In this document: positions 34,306 to 43,725 of the stretch, one piece after another
Layout of the letters: the number at the start of each line of letters is the position of its first letter
Numbering within the stretch: position 1 is the first letter of the stretch
Assembly: GCA_038900335.1 (NCBI GenBank)
Contig: JBBMRB010000006.1
Location: 124,001 to 188,000, forward strand
DNA: 64,000 nucleotides
DNA from: Rs1 sp038900335
GTDB taxonomy: Bacteria; Pseudomonadota; Gammaproteobacteria; Pseudomonadales; Balneatricaceae
Direction: 5' to 3'
Notes under the pieces: generated by a model
Seen by the model: the letters and a program-made list of their open reading frames with translations, nothing else
Databases searched by the model: none
What the model was told of the DNA's origin: nothing
Made by a program: the position numbers and the translations under genes

Positions 34306-35670
34306 TCACATCGCATCTAGTGCATCACTTAATTTAACAACTCCGATAATTTCCATACCACTGATGCCACCTTTAGGGACATTGCCCTTAGGCACTATCG
34401 CCCGCTTAAAACCGTGTTTAGCCGCTTCTCTAATACGCTCCTGCCCGTTAGGTACTGGTCTTATTTCACCGGACAAACCCACTTCACCAATGACCATTAA
34501 GTCTTGACTCAATATTTGGCTTTTAAAACTGGAAACAACGGCCAGCAATAGAGCTAAATCGGCACTGGTCTCTAATACTTTGACACCGCCAACAACGTTG
34601 ACAAACACATCTTGATCGCCCATATGCAAGCCGCCATGGCGATGCAAAACTGCCAGTAGCATCGCTAAACGATTGCTATCTAAACCGACAGCAATACGCC
34701 TTGGATTACTCATATGCGACTCATCCACCAGCGCTTGCAACTCAACTAATAATGGCCTAGTACCTTCCCAAACCACCATTACCACGCTACCAGGACTTGC
34801 CTCTTCACCTCGGCTTAAGAAAATAGAGCTCGGATTTTTAACTTCTTTAAGCCCCGTTTCCAGCATCGCAAAGACCCCCAGCTCATTAACCGCACCAAAG
34901 CGGTTTTTATGACTGCGCAATGTGCGAAAACGACTATCGGCAGAGCCTTCAAGCTGTAATGAGCAATCGATAATATGCTCAAGTACCTTAGGCCCAGCTA
35001 ACGAGCCATCTTTAGTGACATGGCCTACCAAAAACAAAATAGTGCCGGTCTGTTTGGCAAAGCGGGTTAACTCAGCTGCGGATTCACGTACTTGTGATAC
35101 CGAGCCTGGCGCCGATGATATATCAGCCATGTGCATTACTTGGATGGAATCAATAACAATGACTTTGGGTTTTAATTGCGTCGCGCTTTGACAGATAGCC
35201 TCAACACTGGTTTCAGAGAGCATATCTAGGTTTTTTGGCGTAAGCTTTAAGCGTGAGGCGCGCATTGCCACCTGTTGCAAAGATTCTTCACCGGTGACAT
35301 ACATAGTCGATACAGTATCGGCTAAGTAAGACATCACTTGTAGCAGCAAGGTACTTTTACCAGCACCAGGATGACCGCCAATTAATACGGCGCTCCCCGG
35401 CACTAAACCACCACCTAACACTCTATCTAATTCAGAGCTGCCAGTGGCTAATCGCGGCATTTCTGTCAGATCAACTGCAGCTAAATTAATGACTCTGTCG
35501 CTGGTTTTACCGACATAACCATCAAATCTAGGCTTTGCCTGTGCGCTCAGTGTACCTAAACGCACTTCAGTCACCGTATTCCACTCTTTACAAGCAGAGC
35601 ACTGACCTTGCCATTTCGAGTAATCAGCGCCACAGTCACCACAAACAAACGCCGTTTTAGCCTTCGCCAT
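34306..35670 (-). CDS. radA: DNA repair protein RadA (Sms)
   Basis: RecA-like helicase for recombination branch migration, 454 residues. An N-terminal zinc finger (CGDCGADYSKWQGQCSAC) is followed by Walker A GGHPGAGKSTLL, the RadA-specific KNRFGAVNE, and a Lon-protease-like C-terminal domain (GEVGLSGEIRPV...RAIVPKGN). AAGGA precedes the ATG. It is 42 bases from hemE upstream, but co-transcription is not evident. Confidence 0.96.
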   Translation of the reverse strand: MAKAKTAFVCGDCGADYSKWQGQCSACKEWNTVTEVRLGTLSAQAKPRFDGYVGKTSDRVINLAAVDLTEMPRLATGSSELDRVLGGGLVPGSAVLIGGHPGAGKSTLLLQVMSYLADTVSTMYVTGEESLQQVAMRASRLKLTPKNLDMLSETSVEAICQSATQLKPKVIVIDSIQVMHMADISSAPGSVSQVRESAAELTRFAKQTGTILFLVGHVTKDGSLAGPKVLEHIIDCSLQLEGSADSRFRTLRSHKNRFGAVNELGVFAMLETGLKEVKNPSSIFLSRGEEASPGSVVMVVWEGTRPLLVELQALVDESHMSNPRRIAVGLDSNRLAMLLAVLHRHGGLHMGDQDVFVNVVGGVKVLETSADLALLLAVVSSFKSQILSQDLMVIGEVGLSGEIRPVPNGQERIREAAKHGFKRAIVPKGNVPKGGISGMEIIGVVKLSDALDAM

Positions 35671-35711
35671 TTCGTTAATCCTTTATATGCTATCGTCACA
35701 GAGCAGCATTA

Positions 35712-36773
35712 TTAATGATATTGCGCACTAAACTCATGGACAGCATCAACAAACACTTTAGCGTGCTCAGGGTCGGCAAACTGATGAATACCGTGACCTA
35801 GATTACAAATATGCCCCTCACCTGGGCCAAAGCTTTTCAGTAATCTTTGCACTTCGTGTCTAATGCGATCAGGCTGTGCATATAACACTGAAGGATCCAT
35901 ATTGCCTTGCAATGCTACTTTTTGCCCAACTCTGGCACGTGCATCACCGAGCTCAGTTGTCCAATCCAAACCTAGTGCATCGGCGCCGGTTGATGCCATT
36001 TGCTCTAGCCACTGGCCGCCATTTTTAGTGAACAATATCACCGGCACTTTACGCCCCTGTGCTTCACGCGTCAGGCCATTAACGATTTTTTGCATGTATT
36101 TAAGCGAAAACTCGTTATACATCTGCGGGCTTAAAACACCGCCCCATGTATCAAATATTTGAACCGCTTGCGCGCCCGCTTTGATTTGCTGGTTTAAATA
36201 ATCAATCACAGAAATTGCCAGTTTATCTAGTAGTTCATGCATCACTTCAGGTGTTGCATACATCATTTTCTTAATATGGCGGAAATCTTTCGATGCACCA
36301 CCTTCTACCATGTAAGTCGCCAGCGTCCATGGGCTACCAGAAAAACCAATCAACGGCACGCGCCCCGATAAAGCGGTGCGAATTTCAGTGACAGCGTTCA
36401 TTACATAGTCTAGATCAGTAACTGCATTAGGGATTCTAAGATCGCTAACATCAGCTGCACTTCTTAACACTTTTCTAAATTTAGGGCCTTCGCCTTCAGC
36501 AAAATACAGACCTAGATCCATCGCATCGGGAATAGTAAGAATATCCGAAAACAAGATAGCGGCATCTAAATCAAAACGCTCTAGAGGCTGTAATGTTACC
36601 TCACAAGCGAGTTCTCTATTTTTACAAAGTGATAAAAAATCACCGGCACTGGCTCTCGTAGCTTTGTATTCTGGTAGGTAGCGGCCAGCTTGGCGCATCA
36701 TCCATACTGGGGTTACATCAACAGGCTCACGTAGTAGTGCGCGTAAAAAGCGATCATTTTTTAATTCAGACAT
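35712..36773 (-). CDS. hemE: Uroporphyrinogen decarboxylase
   Basis: Cytoplasmic enzyme of haem synthesis that decarboxylates uroporphyrinogen III to coproporphyrinogen. At 353 residues it is full length. Diagnostic blocks: PVWMMRQAGRYLPEY, AAILFSDILTIPDAM with the catalytic Asp, GFSGSPWTLATYMVEG, FDTWGGVLS and LGHGI. AGAAGAG lies just upstream of the ATG. Confidence 0.96.
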   Translation of the reverse strand: MSELKNDRFLRALLREPVDVTPVWMMRQAGRYLPEYKATRASAGDFLSLCKNRELACEVTLQPLERFDLDAAILFSDILTIPDAMDLGLYFAEGEGPKFRKVLRSAADVSDLRIPNAVTDLDYVMNAVTEIRTALSGRVPLIGFSGSPWTLATYMVEGGASKDFRHIKKMMYATPEVMHELLDKLAISVIDYLNQQIKAGAQAVQIFDTWGGVLSPQMYNEFSLKYMQKIVNGLTREAQGRKVPVILFTKNGGQWLEQMASTGADALGLDWTTELGDARARVGQKVALQGNMDPSVLYAQPDRIRHEVQRLLKSFGPGEGHICNLGHGIHQFADPEHAKVFVDAVHEFSAQYH

Positions 36774-36942
36774 TGGCTCTTCTCAAATAATTTAGGTAAA
36801 GCTGACCGGCACTCAATAACAAGTGCCCGTCTAATTAATGGCGCTATTCTACCGATTAATGGACATAAATGCTCTGCTATTTCTTAATCGAACTCATTGA
36901 AAAAGCTAATCGCAGGTTTTATTGAGCCAGCTCAAGTAGTCG

Positions 36943-37614
36943 CTATTGATCATCGATATATTGCTTTGCGTTAAAACTGCGTATCCAATCAGGATAAAAC
37001 ACCATGATTGCAGTCATCAAAATACCGTTTAATAAGCCTTCTGGGAAAATAGTCAGCACAATAATCGTCATGATATTTTGCTTAATTTGCAACCAAGGAT
37101 ATACATCGTTAATCCACAACGTTGCAGACACTGACAAGCCAACAACCATTGCACTTAGGCCTGCACAGAAGAAGCCACAAAAGAACAAATAAACAAAGAA
37201 ATTTTTAGTCAGTTTATATTTAGCGAAATAAACGAACATTTGCGTAATCGCAACCGGGATAAGGATGGTTAGCACCGCATTAGCAGTGAAATTTTGCCAG
37301 TAGCTGTTCGTTGCAAATGCGGTGATGACTAGTGCTGCACTGGCACAAACGATAGCCAAGTCCCAGCCAAGCACTAACGTCAGTGCTGTCATCGCCATAA
37401 AGTGGATGCTTATGCCTGTGCTAACATCCGCTCTTATACTCCAAATAACAGCCAACAATACCATTGCGCCAAAGCACAAATGCTGCAAGCCTTGATTGGC
37501 TTTTAGTACATGCCAAGGAGAGCGATAAGCGGTATACATGAGAAGGCAGCCATAAATGATATTAAAAAAATAAAAGCTCGCACCATTTAACACATCGGTA
37601 TTTAAACTAATCAT
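36943..37614 (-). CDS. CbiM-like energy-coupling-factor membrane protein
   Basis: Integral membrane protein of 223 residues with six or seven hydrophobic segments. It belongs, by eye, to the COG3235 group related to CbiM (SIHFMAMTALTLVLGWDLAI; TIFPEGLLNGILMTAIMVF), annotated elsewhere as an ECF-type transporter component. CbiM proteins handle Co2+ or Ni2+, but no CbiN/O/Q partners are adjacent and the N-terminal metal-binding MHIPDG start is missing. Metal transport is therefore only a possibility. Confidence 0.65.
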   Translation of the reverse strand: MISLNTDVLNGASFYFFNIIYGCLLMYTAYRSPWHVLKANQGLQHLCFGAMVLLAVIWSIRADVSTGISIHFMAMTALTLVLGWDLAIVCASAALVITAFATNSYWQNFTANAVLTILIPVAITQMFVYFAKYKLTKNFFVYLFFCGFFCAGLSAMVVGLSVSATLWINDVYPWLQIKQNIMTIIVLTIFPEGLLNGILMTAIMVFYPDWIRSFNAKQYIDDQ

Positions 37615-37658
37615 TGGTTATCACATGCCTTTAAATCTGCTTGGGTTATTCACGATAA

Positions 37659-38201
37659 TCACAGCTCTACATCTCTTATTTTACTACTATGAATAACTAA
37701 ACTGTATAATTTAGCATCTTCAGCACAATCACCTGTTAGAAGAGCGGGGTAATAGCCTTTACGAGTGCCGTCTAGCTCAAAGCCTAAACTACTATATAAC
37801 GAGATAGCCGCTGCATTAGAGGCACGCACTTCAAGTAATACCCTAACAATAGTATGCGTAAATTCTGGCGCTTGAGCACTGATCTGATCTGTTTGTTTAT
37901 TAGCGTCATTAATAAAAGTTAACAATTGTGATATCAGCTTTCTACCTAAACCTTGCCCGCGCATAGACGCTGATATCGCAACTTGTAAAATTTCTATTTC
38001 ATCAAAGACAGACTGACAGTACAAAAAACCAACCACTTGCTGAGCATCCATTAGCACGAAGTTATAGCCTCGCTTACTTACTAACTGTTGCTCAATTTGT
38101 CTGTGAGACCAAGGCGGGCTAAAGCATGCTTGCTGCAATAGCAGTAACTGTTGTGCTATTAAGTCACTGACTTGTTTATCAACACGAGTAAAAGTAATCA
38201 T
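37659..38201 (-). CDS. rimI: Ribosomal protein S18-alanine N-acetyltransferase
   Basis: GNAT acetyltransferase of about 180 residues. The acetyl-CoA loop is MRGQGLGRKLISQL; substrate-side motifs are FSPPWSHRQIEQQL and VRASNAAAISLYSSLGFELDGTRKGYY, characteristic of RimI. The start at 38201 (MITFTRV) is chosen over an upstream TTG, though neither has a strong Shine-Dalgarno. It follows the HolD-position gene, the same pairing as holD-rimI in enterobacteria. Confidence 0.88.
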   Translation of the reverse strand: MITFTRVDKQVSDLIAQQLLLLQQACFSPPWSHRQIEQQLVSKRGYNFVLMDAQQVVGFLYCQSVFDEIEILQVAISASMRGQGLGRKLISQLLTFINDANKQTDQISAQAPEFTHTIVRVLLEVRASNAAAISLYSSLGFELDGTRKGYYPALLTGDCAEDAKLYSLVIHSSKIRDVEL

Positions 38202-38220
38202 ATTTGCTGGCAACTACCCG

Positions 38221-39276
38221 TTATAGCGCGGTTTGAGACTGATTTTTATGCTCCAGTACTGGCTGTATATCAAACCAGACATCACGCTTGCAACCAGGTA
38301 CATTTAACATTTGAGTTAAACTAAAGGTAGTCACTGCTTTTATATCTTGTCGAATTGAAAAAGTGACCCCGCGTATTGCATCAAAATCATCTTCTAGATT
38401 CATCAGCATTTGCCCTGAGGCTTCACCTAGCATCAATACCACTTTTGGTGAATACGATTGTAATGTTTTAGCCAGCTTATGCTGCACAGCCGATACCGCT
38501 TGCTGCCACCCCTGATCAATACTTTCACCGGCAAGCGTCGGCCAGTTTAACGTATAGGGTGCACTGCCTTGCGCACTGACTATTTCACCCTGATGATTAA
38601 TGCTAATTCTATTGGCATCACAACCCATCGCCTTGATTAAATTAGTCAGCAACTGCTCATATTTAACCGAGGACAGCGTGCCTCTTAATTGCGCTGGTAG
38701 CGAATCAACGACTAATACTTCGGCGTACTGCCAAAACATTAAACGCATCACCGGCGCCGCTTTGCTACTAGTCACTGTGGCTGGCGTGTAAACAGGCTCC
38801 ACTTTATTATTGCTGCGCTGTTGAGCTTTAACCTTGCTTAAATTATCAGCGGGTGATGCAAGTGTGCCATCAGCAGTAACTTGTGAAGTTGGTAGGTGCT
38901 CACTTTGCTGATCCTGTGACAGATGGCTAGATGACTGTGTTGGTTGTTGATTAGTCGCTGATGGTGATACTTGAGCACTATCATTAGATTTACTTGTAGA
39001 TGGCTCAAAAGTTGCCGCTAACGCTCGTGCTTGAGCAGCATTGACCTGATGGGCCTGGCTGCTTTGTGCCGGTTTTTTGTTGGTATTATTGCTTAATACA
39101 CTGACAGGCTCTGGTTTATACCCTTCGTTAGAATGATCGGTATCAGCTATATCACCATAAATAAAAGTATGCACCCAGTCCTGTGAAGGCGCAGCGCCTT
39201 TAAGATCGGTTCGTGGCAACCAACTGCTAATGCCTAATGTCTCTAAATATTGATGTCTTTGTTGCTGACTTAGCAT
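38221..39276 (-). CDS. HolD-position protein with uracil-DNA-glycosylase-like C-terminus
   Basis: 351 residues from an ATG at 39276 with AGAAGG upstream. N-terminal residues (MLSQQQRHQYLETLGISSWLPR) resemble the clamp-loader-psi N-terminus (HolD), which binds HolC. A region rich in Gln, Ser and Ala (about 60-160) looks disordered. The C-terminal ~180 residues have a weak uracil-glycosylase-like layout: an Asp-rich start, VVLMLGEASGQMLMN, an RG loop and the closing NVPGCKRDVWFDIQPV. Position before rimI supports a psi-like role. Catalytic glycosylase residues are not evident. Confidence 0.55.
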   Translation of the reverse strand: MLSQQQRHQYLETLGISSWLPRTDLKGAAPSQDWVHTFIYGDIADTDHSNEGYKPEPVSVLSNNTNKKPAQSSQAHQVNAAQARALAATFEPSTSKSNDSAQVSPSATNQQPTQSSSHLSQDQQSEHLPTSQVTADGTLASPADNLSKVKAQQRSNNKVEPVYTPATVTSSKAAPVMRLMFWQYAEVLVVDSLPAQLRGTLSSVKYEQLLTNLIKAMGCDANRISINHQGEIVSAQGSAPYTLNWPTLAGESIDQGWQQAVSAVQHKLAKTLQSYSPKVVLMLGEASGQMLMNLEDDFDAIRGVTFSIRQDIKAVTTFSLTQMLNVPGCKRDVWFDIQPVLEHKNQSQTAL

Positions 39277-39649
39277 AGAACCTTCTATTAACAATGCAGT
39301 TTGTGTTGCTAGCTACCTAAAAAGCACCTAAAACTTTATTAGGTTTAATGTTTAAAGCAGAGCACTAGTGAGCGATGGATCAAAGGCTTATATTGTAGTT
39401 TTTTATAGCGAGATACACCAGAGCAATTATAATCTTATAACTTTGAAGGATCTTGAAAGTTATTTAAAACACACTATATATCAGCTTCAAAATATCTTTG
39501 GATAGCAGCAATAACGATAATAAAAGCGCCCCTTAGAATGCTACCCCAAGCCTTACTAAAACATGTAAAACTTAGGTTTATTATTTAATATTTAGACTAT
39601 ACTGCTCAGCCTCTTTGGCTCTATTTTCAGGCATTAGGATATTATCGCT
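39277..39649. other. Intergenic region upstream of the broken MFS gene
   Basis: No ORF was seen. ATAACTTT (39437-39444) and AAAGTTAT (39456-39463) form a perfect 8-base inverted repeat with an 11-base spacer, a plausible regulator site. ACCTAAAA occurs twice near 39315-39335. Confidence 0.4.
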
Positions 39650-40864
39650 ATGAAGCAAGCTTTGATTGCTATCTCTCGTCTAGAGTTTATCATTATGATG
39701 AGCGTTATTGTCGCGGTTGATGCACTGGCTATAGATTCCATTTTACCCGCTTTATCTGCTATTAGCGAAGAGCTGGCGATTACCCGCGATAATGATCGCC
39801 AGTTTATCATCACCTCTCTTTTTGCAGGCTACGCTATCGGTGTTTTAGTCTACGGTATTGCCTCTGACAGTTTTGGCAGAAAACCACCTATTTATGTAGG
39901 TTTCTTTATTTTTTTAATTGGCACTTTAATCACTATTTTTGCCAGCAGTTTTACGATGCTGTTAATAGGCAGAGCGCTGTAAGGCTTAGGCGCTGCAGGG
40001 CCGCAAATCATCCCATCGGCTATCACTAGAGATATTTATAAAGGGCGAAGCATGGCCCATATATTATCCCTTGTGATGATGGTATTCATGCTGGTGCCAG
40101 CCGTTGCTCCCCTTATTGGGCAAAGCATATTACTGGTATCTAACTGGCAGGGAATATTTGTTATGTTAGGTATCTATTCGTTACTGGCATTAGTGTGGTT
40201 TAGCGTGCGCTTACCAGAAACGCTGCCGGTTGAAAAAAGAGTGCCATTTTCATTAAAACAAGCTAAAAAATCTATTTTAGCAACGTTAAGAAACAAACAA
40301 GCAGTGAAATACATGCTAGCTGAAGGCCTTACTTTTGGAGCTTTATTAGCTTTTTTAAGTACCGCTCAGCAAGTATTTCAAGAGCTATATTTACTGGGCG
40401 ATAAATTCGCAATATATTTTGGATCTTTAGCATTTGTGATGATGCTTGCATCTTTCGTTAATGCCAAGTTAGTTGAAAAAATAGGGATGCGCAAACTGAT
40501 TCTTATCGGCTCATGTACTCTTTTCATAGTCTCCATCAGTTATCTATTTATTTCCCAACTGGCAGGATTAACCATTTCACTTTGGTTCTTTTTACTATTT
40601 TCCGCTATTTCGTATTTTTGCCTAGGTATTCTATTTGGTAATATGCATGCCTTGGCAATGGAAAATGTTGGCCATATTGCAGGTGTTGCGGCTTCACTCA
40701 TTGGCTCTATTAGCACCATCATATCTATTATTATTGCAGCTATCATCGGCTACTATTATAACGATTCAGTTATCCCTATTATTGCGGGGTTTGCTATTTT
40801 AATGGTCCCTGTTATTGCGATTATTTATTACGATCAGGATAAGCGCAAACAAGCTCTTGTTTAA
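39650..40864 (+). pseudogene. Bcr/CflA-type MFS transporter interrupted by one in-frame TAA
   Basis: Drug-efflux-type MFS protein. The first part (110 codons) ends at TAA 39980-39982. The same frame continues open for 294 further codons to 40864, with no frameshift. The site falls in GRAL-stop-GLGAAGP; the intact paralogue at 53163-54392 reads GRVIQGIGVSGP there, so a Gln codon (CAA to TAA by one transition) is the likely original. Conserved loops DSFGRKPP and the later helices are well kept, so the lesion is recent, an artefact, or read through. The final stop overlaps the convergent TRAP gene by two bases. Confidence 0.85.
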
Positions 40865-41895
40865 ATATTACCATTAAGCTTTAACCAAGCCATTAACTGG
40901 GATATAACGTTGCTCGCCTCTGGGCTTTTTAACGCATATTTGTGCCACACTTGCTGTGCTATGTTGCGTGCTTTCTTGAGCTCTTTTTCATCCCATCGAT
41001 ACAAAGTAACACCTTGTGATACCAACAGACGAACGACTTGCTGCTGTTTTAATTCCAGCTCTTCATCTAAGCTTTTTTCCCAATCTTTAATCACTATATT
41101 CACTATTTTTTGATGTTCGGGCGTTAAGCTATCCCACGCTTTTTTATTGACCACAAAATCAAGCAGTGACATTGAATGAAACCCTGGAAAATTAGTATGT
41201 TTGGCAAGTCCGTATAACCCCGCTTTTTCATTGACCACGATATTAGAATAATCCGCCATACTAATGCGGTGGTTCTCCAGGGACTCCATTACCTGTGATA
41301 TTGACATTTGCTTAGGTTTAGCACCTAGAAGACGAAAAAAATCAGTGATCATTCCCGGTGGCGTCCTGATATTTTTACCCGCAAAATCGGCCAGATTAGC
41401 AATCGGTGTTTGCGAGATAATTGACTCCATCGGCGATACCATATAGCCAACTTGATGCAAGCCAAAGCGATGATAGGTCGCTTGTAGGTAGCGAATTCCC
41501 TGCTCTTGTTCTAACCATTGCCGGTACTGATCCTGTGTCTCCCACGCAGCCACTAAATCGCCGTAAATAGTAAACACGATATCAGCGCCACCCCAAAACT
41601 GCGGTGACATAAACATTCCTTCTACCTTGGCAGAACGAACAGCATTAAAAGTTGATTTAGCAGCAAAAATACTATCGACAGGTACAACATTAAATACTAA
41701 CTCGCCATCGCTCAGCTCTTTTATTCGCGCCATGCTTCGCTGCTCTAAGTGAAACTGGATACTGCTGGCTATTTTATTACTCTGTATGTTCCAAATGACT
41801 GGTTTAGGTGCTTGAGCCGCTAAACTAAATGTTGAATAACAAAAACAATAGCTCAATATTAATATCACTAATGTTTTATGCTTATATAAACCCAC
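40861..41895 (-). CDS. TRAP transporter substrate-binding protein (DctP family), copy 1
   Basis: Periplasmic binding protein of 344 residues. The GTG at 41895 is chosen because AGGAG lies six bases upstream; a TTG one codon earlier is too close. The signal peptide ends near SLAAQAPK. DctP features: IRTPPGMITDFFRLLGAKP (the Arg that binds ligand carboxylate), a long central helix and a C-terminal helical tail. No TRAP membrane subunits (DctQ/M) are near. It is closely similar along its whole length to the next gene, indicating tandem duplication. The ligand is unknown; organic acids are typical. Confidence 0.85.
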   Translation of the reverse strand: MGLYKHKTLVILILSYCFCYSTFSLAAQAPKPVIWNIQSNKIASSIQFHLEQRSMARIKELSDGELVFNVVPVDSIFAAKSTFNAVRSAKVEGMFMSPQFWGGADIVFTIYGDLVAAWETQDQYRQWLEQEQGIRYLQATYHRFGLHQVGYMVSPMESIISQTPIANLADFAGKNIRTPPGMITDFFRLLGAKPKQMSISQVMESLENHRISMADYSNIVVNEKAGLYGLAKHTNFPGFHSMSLLDFVVNKKAWDSLTPEHQKIVNIVIKDWEKSLDEELELKQQQVVRLLVSQGVTLYRWDEKELKKARNIAQQVWHKYALKSPEASNVISQLMAWLKLNGNI

Positions 41896-42102
41896 CAATT
41901 ACTCCTTTTCATTGTGCTAACACTCAAAGAGTAATAACATTTTTAGATTGATCAAATCCATCCGGTTAAATTATTGTATATCGTGACTAATAGCTACTGG
42001 CTATCTATAACAGGGAAAAATACTGCGCAATATACCTGCCTTATATTATTCTACCCTCCCAGACTAGCAAGCACTAATGACCAACAAAGTACTCACTAGC
42101 AC

Positions 42103-43131
42103 TTAAATATTACCATTTTGCTGTAACCAAGCCATTAACTGGGAGATTACTTTGCCTGCCTGTGGGCTTTTTTGTGCGTACTCTTGCCATATCGTCACGG
42201 CTATATTACGTGCTTTTTTTAGCTCTTGCGCATCCCATTGATACAAAATAACGCCCTGCGATTTTAACCTGCTGATCACCTGATCCAATTTAAGGTCCAT
42301 TTCTTGATCTAAACTTTGTTCCCATTCGCTAATAACTAACTCTACTATTGCTTTATGCTTAGGCTCTAAAGTATCCCACGCCTTTTTATTGGCCACAAAA
42401 TCAAGTAGCGCCATAGAGTGAAAGCCTGGATAATTGGTATGCTTAGCAACACCGTAAAGCCCTACTTTTTCATTAACTAGAATATTGGAATAATCAGTCA
42501 TATTAATACGGTGGTTTGCTAACGACGCCATCACCTGCGCCATCGATATTTGTTTAGGTTTAGCACCTAATAACTTAAAAAAATCAGCCACCATACCCGG
42601 TGGAGTTCTAATACTTTGGCCAGCAAAATCATCTAACTTAGCGATCGGCACCATCGAAACTATCGATTCTGCAGGTGATACCATATAACCTATTTGATGA
42701 AGGCCAAATCGATGATATGTAGACTGTAGGCCCTCAAGCCCGCGATGCTGTTCTAGCCACTGTTTATATTGATCAGGAGACTCCCAAGCAGCCACTAAAT
42801 CGCCATATATTGAAAATACCACATCAGCACCACCCCAATATTGTGGAGTCATGAACATCCCTTGTATTTTACCTAAACGAGCGGCACTAAACGTCGATTT
42901 AGTAGAGAACAAGCTATCGATCGACACAACATTGAACTTAAGCTCACCTTGGCTTAGCGCTTCTATTTTCGCCATAGCGCGTTGCTCTAGCTGGAACTGG
43001 ATACTGCCAGCGAGCTTATTACTTTGGATATCCCAAACAATAGGAACTGGTGCTGCTTGAGCGAATATTGAAAAGCCCATAGAGTAGCTAAATATAAATA
43101 CCTTTAATGTATTTTGTATAAATGAATTCAT
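42103..43131 (-). CDS. TRAP transporter substrate-binding protein (DctP family), copy 2
   Basis: 342 residues with a signal peptide ending in FAQAAPVP. It aligns end to end with copy 1: IRTPPGMVADFFKLLGAKP against IRTPPGMITDFFRLLGAKP, and the same C-terminus ISQLMAWL. GGGG lies six bases before the ATG. A gap of about 200 bases separates the copies, and there are no membrane subunits. Divergence between copies may mean different ligands. It lies divergently from the etfBA-purU-dehydrogenase-folD cluster, which raises the idea of a shared substrate. Confidence 0.85.
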   Translation of the reverse strand: MNSFIQNTLKVFIFSYSMGFSIFAQAAPVPIVWDIQSNKLAGSIQFQLEQRAMAKIEALSQGELKFNVVSIDSLFSTKSTFSAARLGKIQGMFMTPQYWGGADVVFSIYGDLVAAWESPDQYKQWLEQHRGLEGLQSTYHRFGLHQIGYMVSPAESIVSMVPIAKLDDFAGQSIRTPPGMVADFFKLLGAKPKQISMAQVMASLANHRINMTDYSNILVNEKVGLYGVAKHTNYPGFHSMALLDFVANKKAWDTLEPKHKAIVELVISEWEQSLDQEMDLKLDQVISRLKSQGVILYQWDAQELKKARNIAVTIWQEYAQKSPQAGKVISQLMAWLQQNGNI

Positions 43132-43725
43132 ATCATACCCCTTTACCTTGTACTAAGGCTCTAACCTGGTAAAAACCACATTTAACCTAGTTCAGGGTTC
43201 ATTATTATTTTCCTCTCTAAGAGTATAGCTAGTTATGTACTGATTATATAAATCTAAGGTTTAAATAGTATGAAAAGAGAGTAAAGCCCTATATAAGCAG
43301 CCCTCTTAATATGGGTCAATTAGAAAAAAGACGATAAACACATCACCACAATAATATTGATGACAACATATGTATTAGCACAAACAAGTTCAATGATTAA
43401 TTAACACTTTCTTTATCTACTTAAAAACAAAAAACAGTAGAACTGCTCTACTGTTTTTGACAACTGATGCCTACGCTAACAATTGAGAAAAAATATTTAA
43501 GTGTTAGTTTTTATAACAGTACGAGGCGGTGTCATACTTTTTAGCAATACTAAATTCTTGATAAACCCTGCATCAGCAAAGTATTAAAAAAATAATGAAT
43601 CTTTAAATTGACACAAAAAGCACTTATATGATCATATTGGTGAAATTATTTTAAATTATTTCATTCTTGTAAAAATATATAATATAAATATTATTTATAA
43701 GCGCTCTTAATTATGAGGTTTACTA
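43132..43725. other. Long intergenic region between TRAP gene and etfB
   Basis: No credible ORF in 594 bases. It holds a strong terminator-like hairpin (43423-43458), a perfect palindrome ATATGATCATAT (43626-43637) and a TATAAT (43678-43683) about 43 bases before the etfB ATG. The palindrome is well placed to be an operator for the C1 cluster. The terminator with no gene before it suggests an unannotated short transcript. Confidence 0.45.
43423..43458. terminator. Terminator-like hairpin with no gene in front
   Basis: An 11-bp stem AAAAACAGTAG / CTACTGTTTTT (43430-43440, 43448-43458) with loop AACTGCT. The minus-strand tail is the more U-rich. Neither flanking gene ends here. Confidence 0.65.

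Noticed and set aside
39980..39982. TAA read as glutamine through an altered genetic code
   Set aside because: Many genes in the window end properly at TAA, so a single reassigned codon is far less likely than a nonsense mutation.
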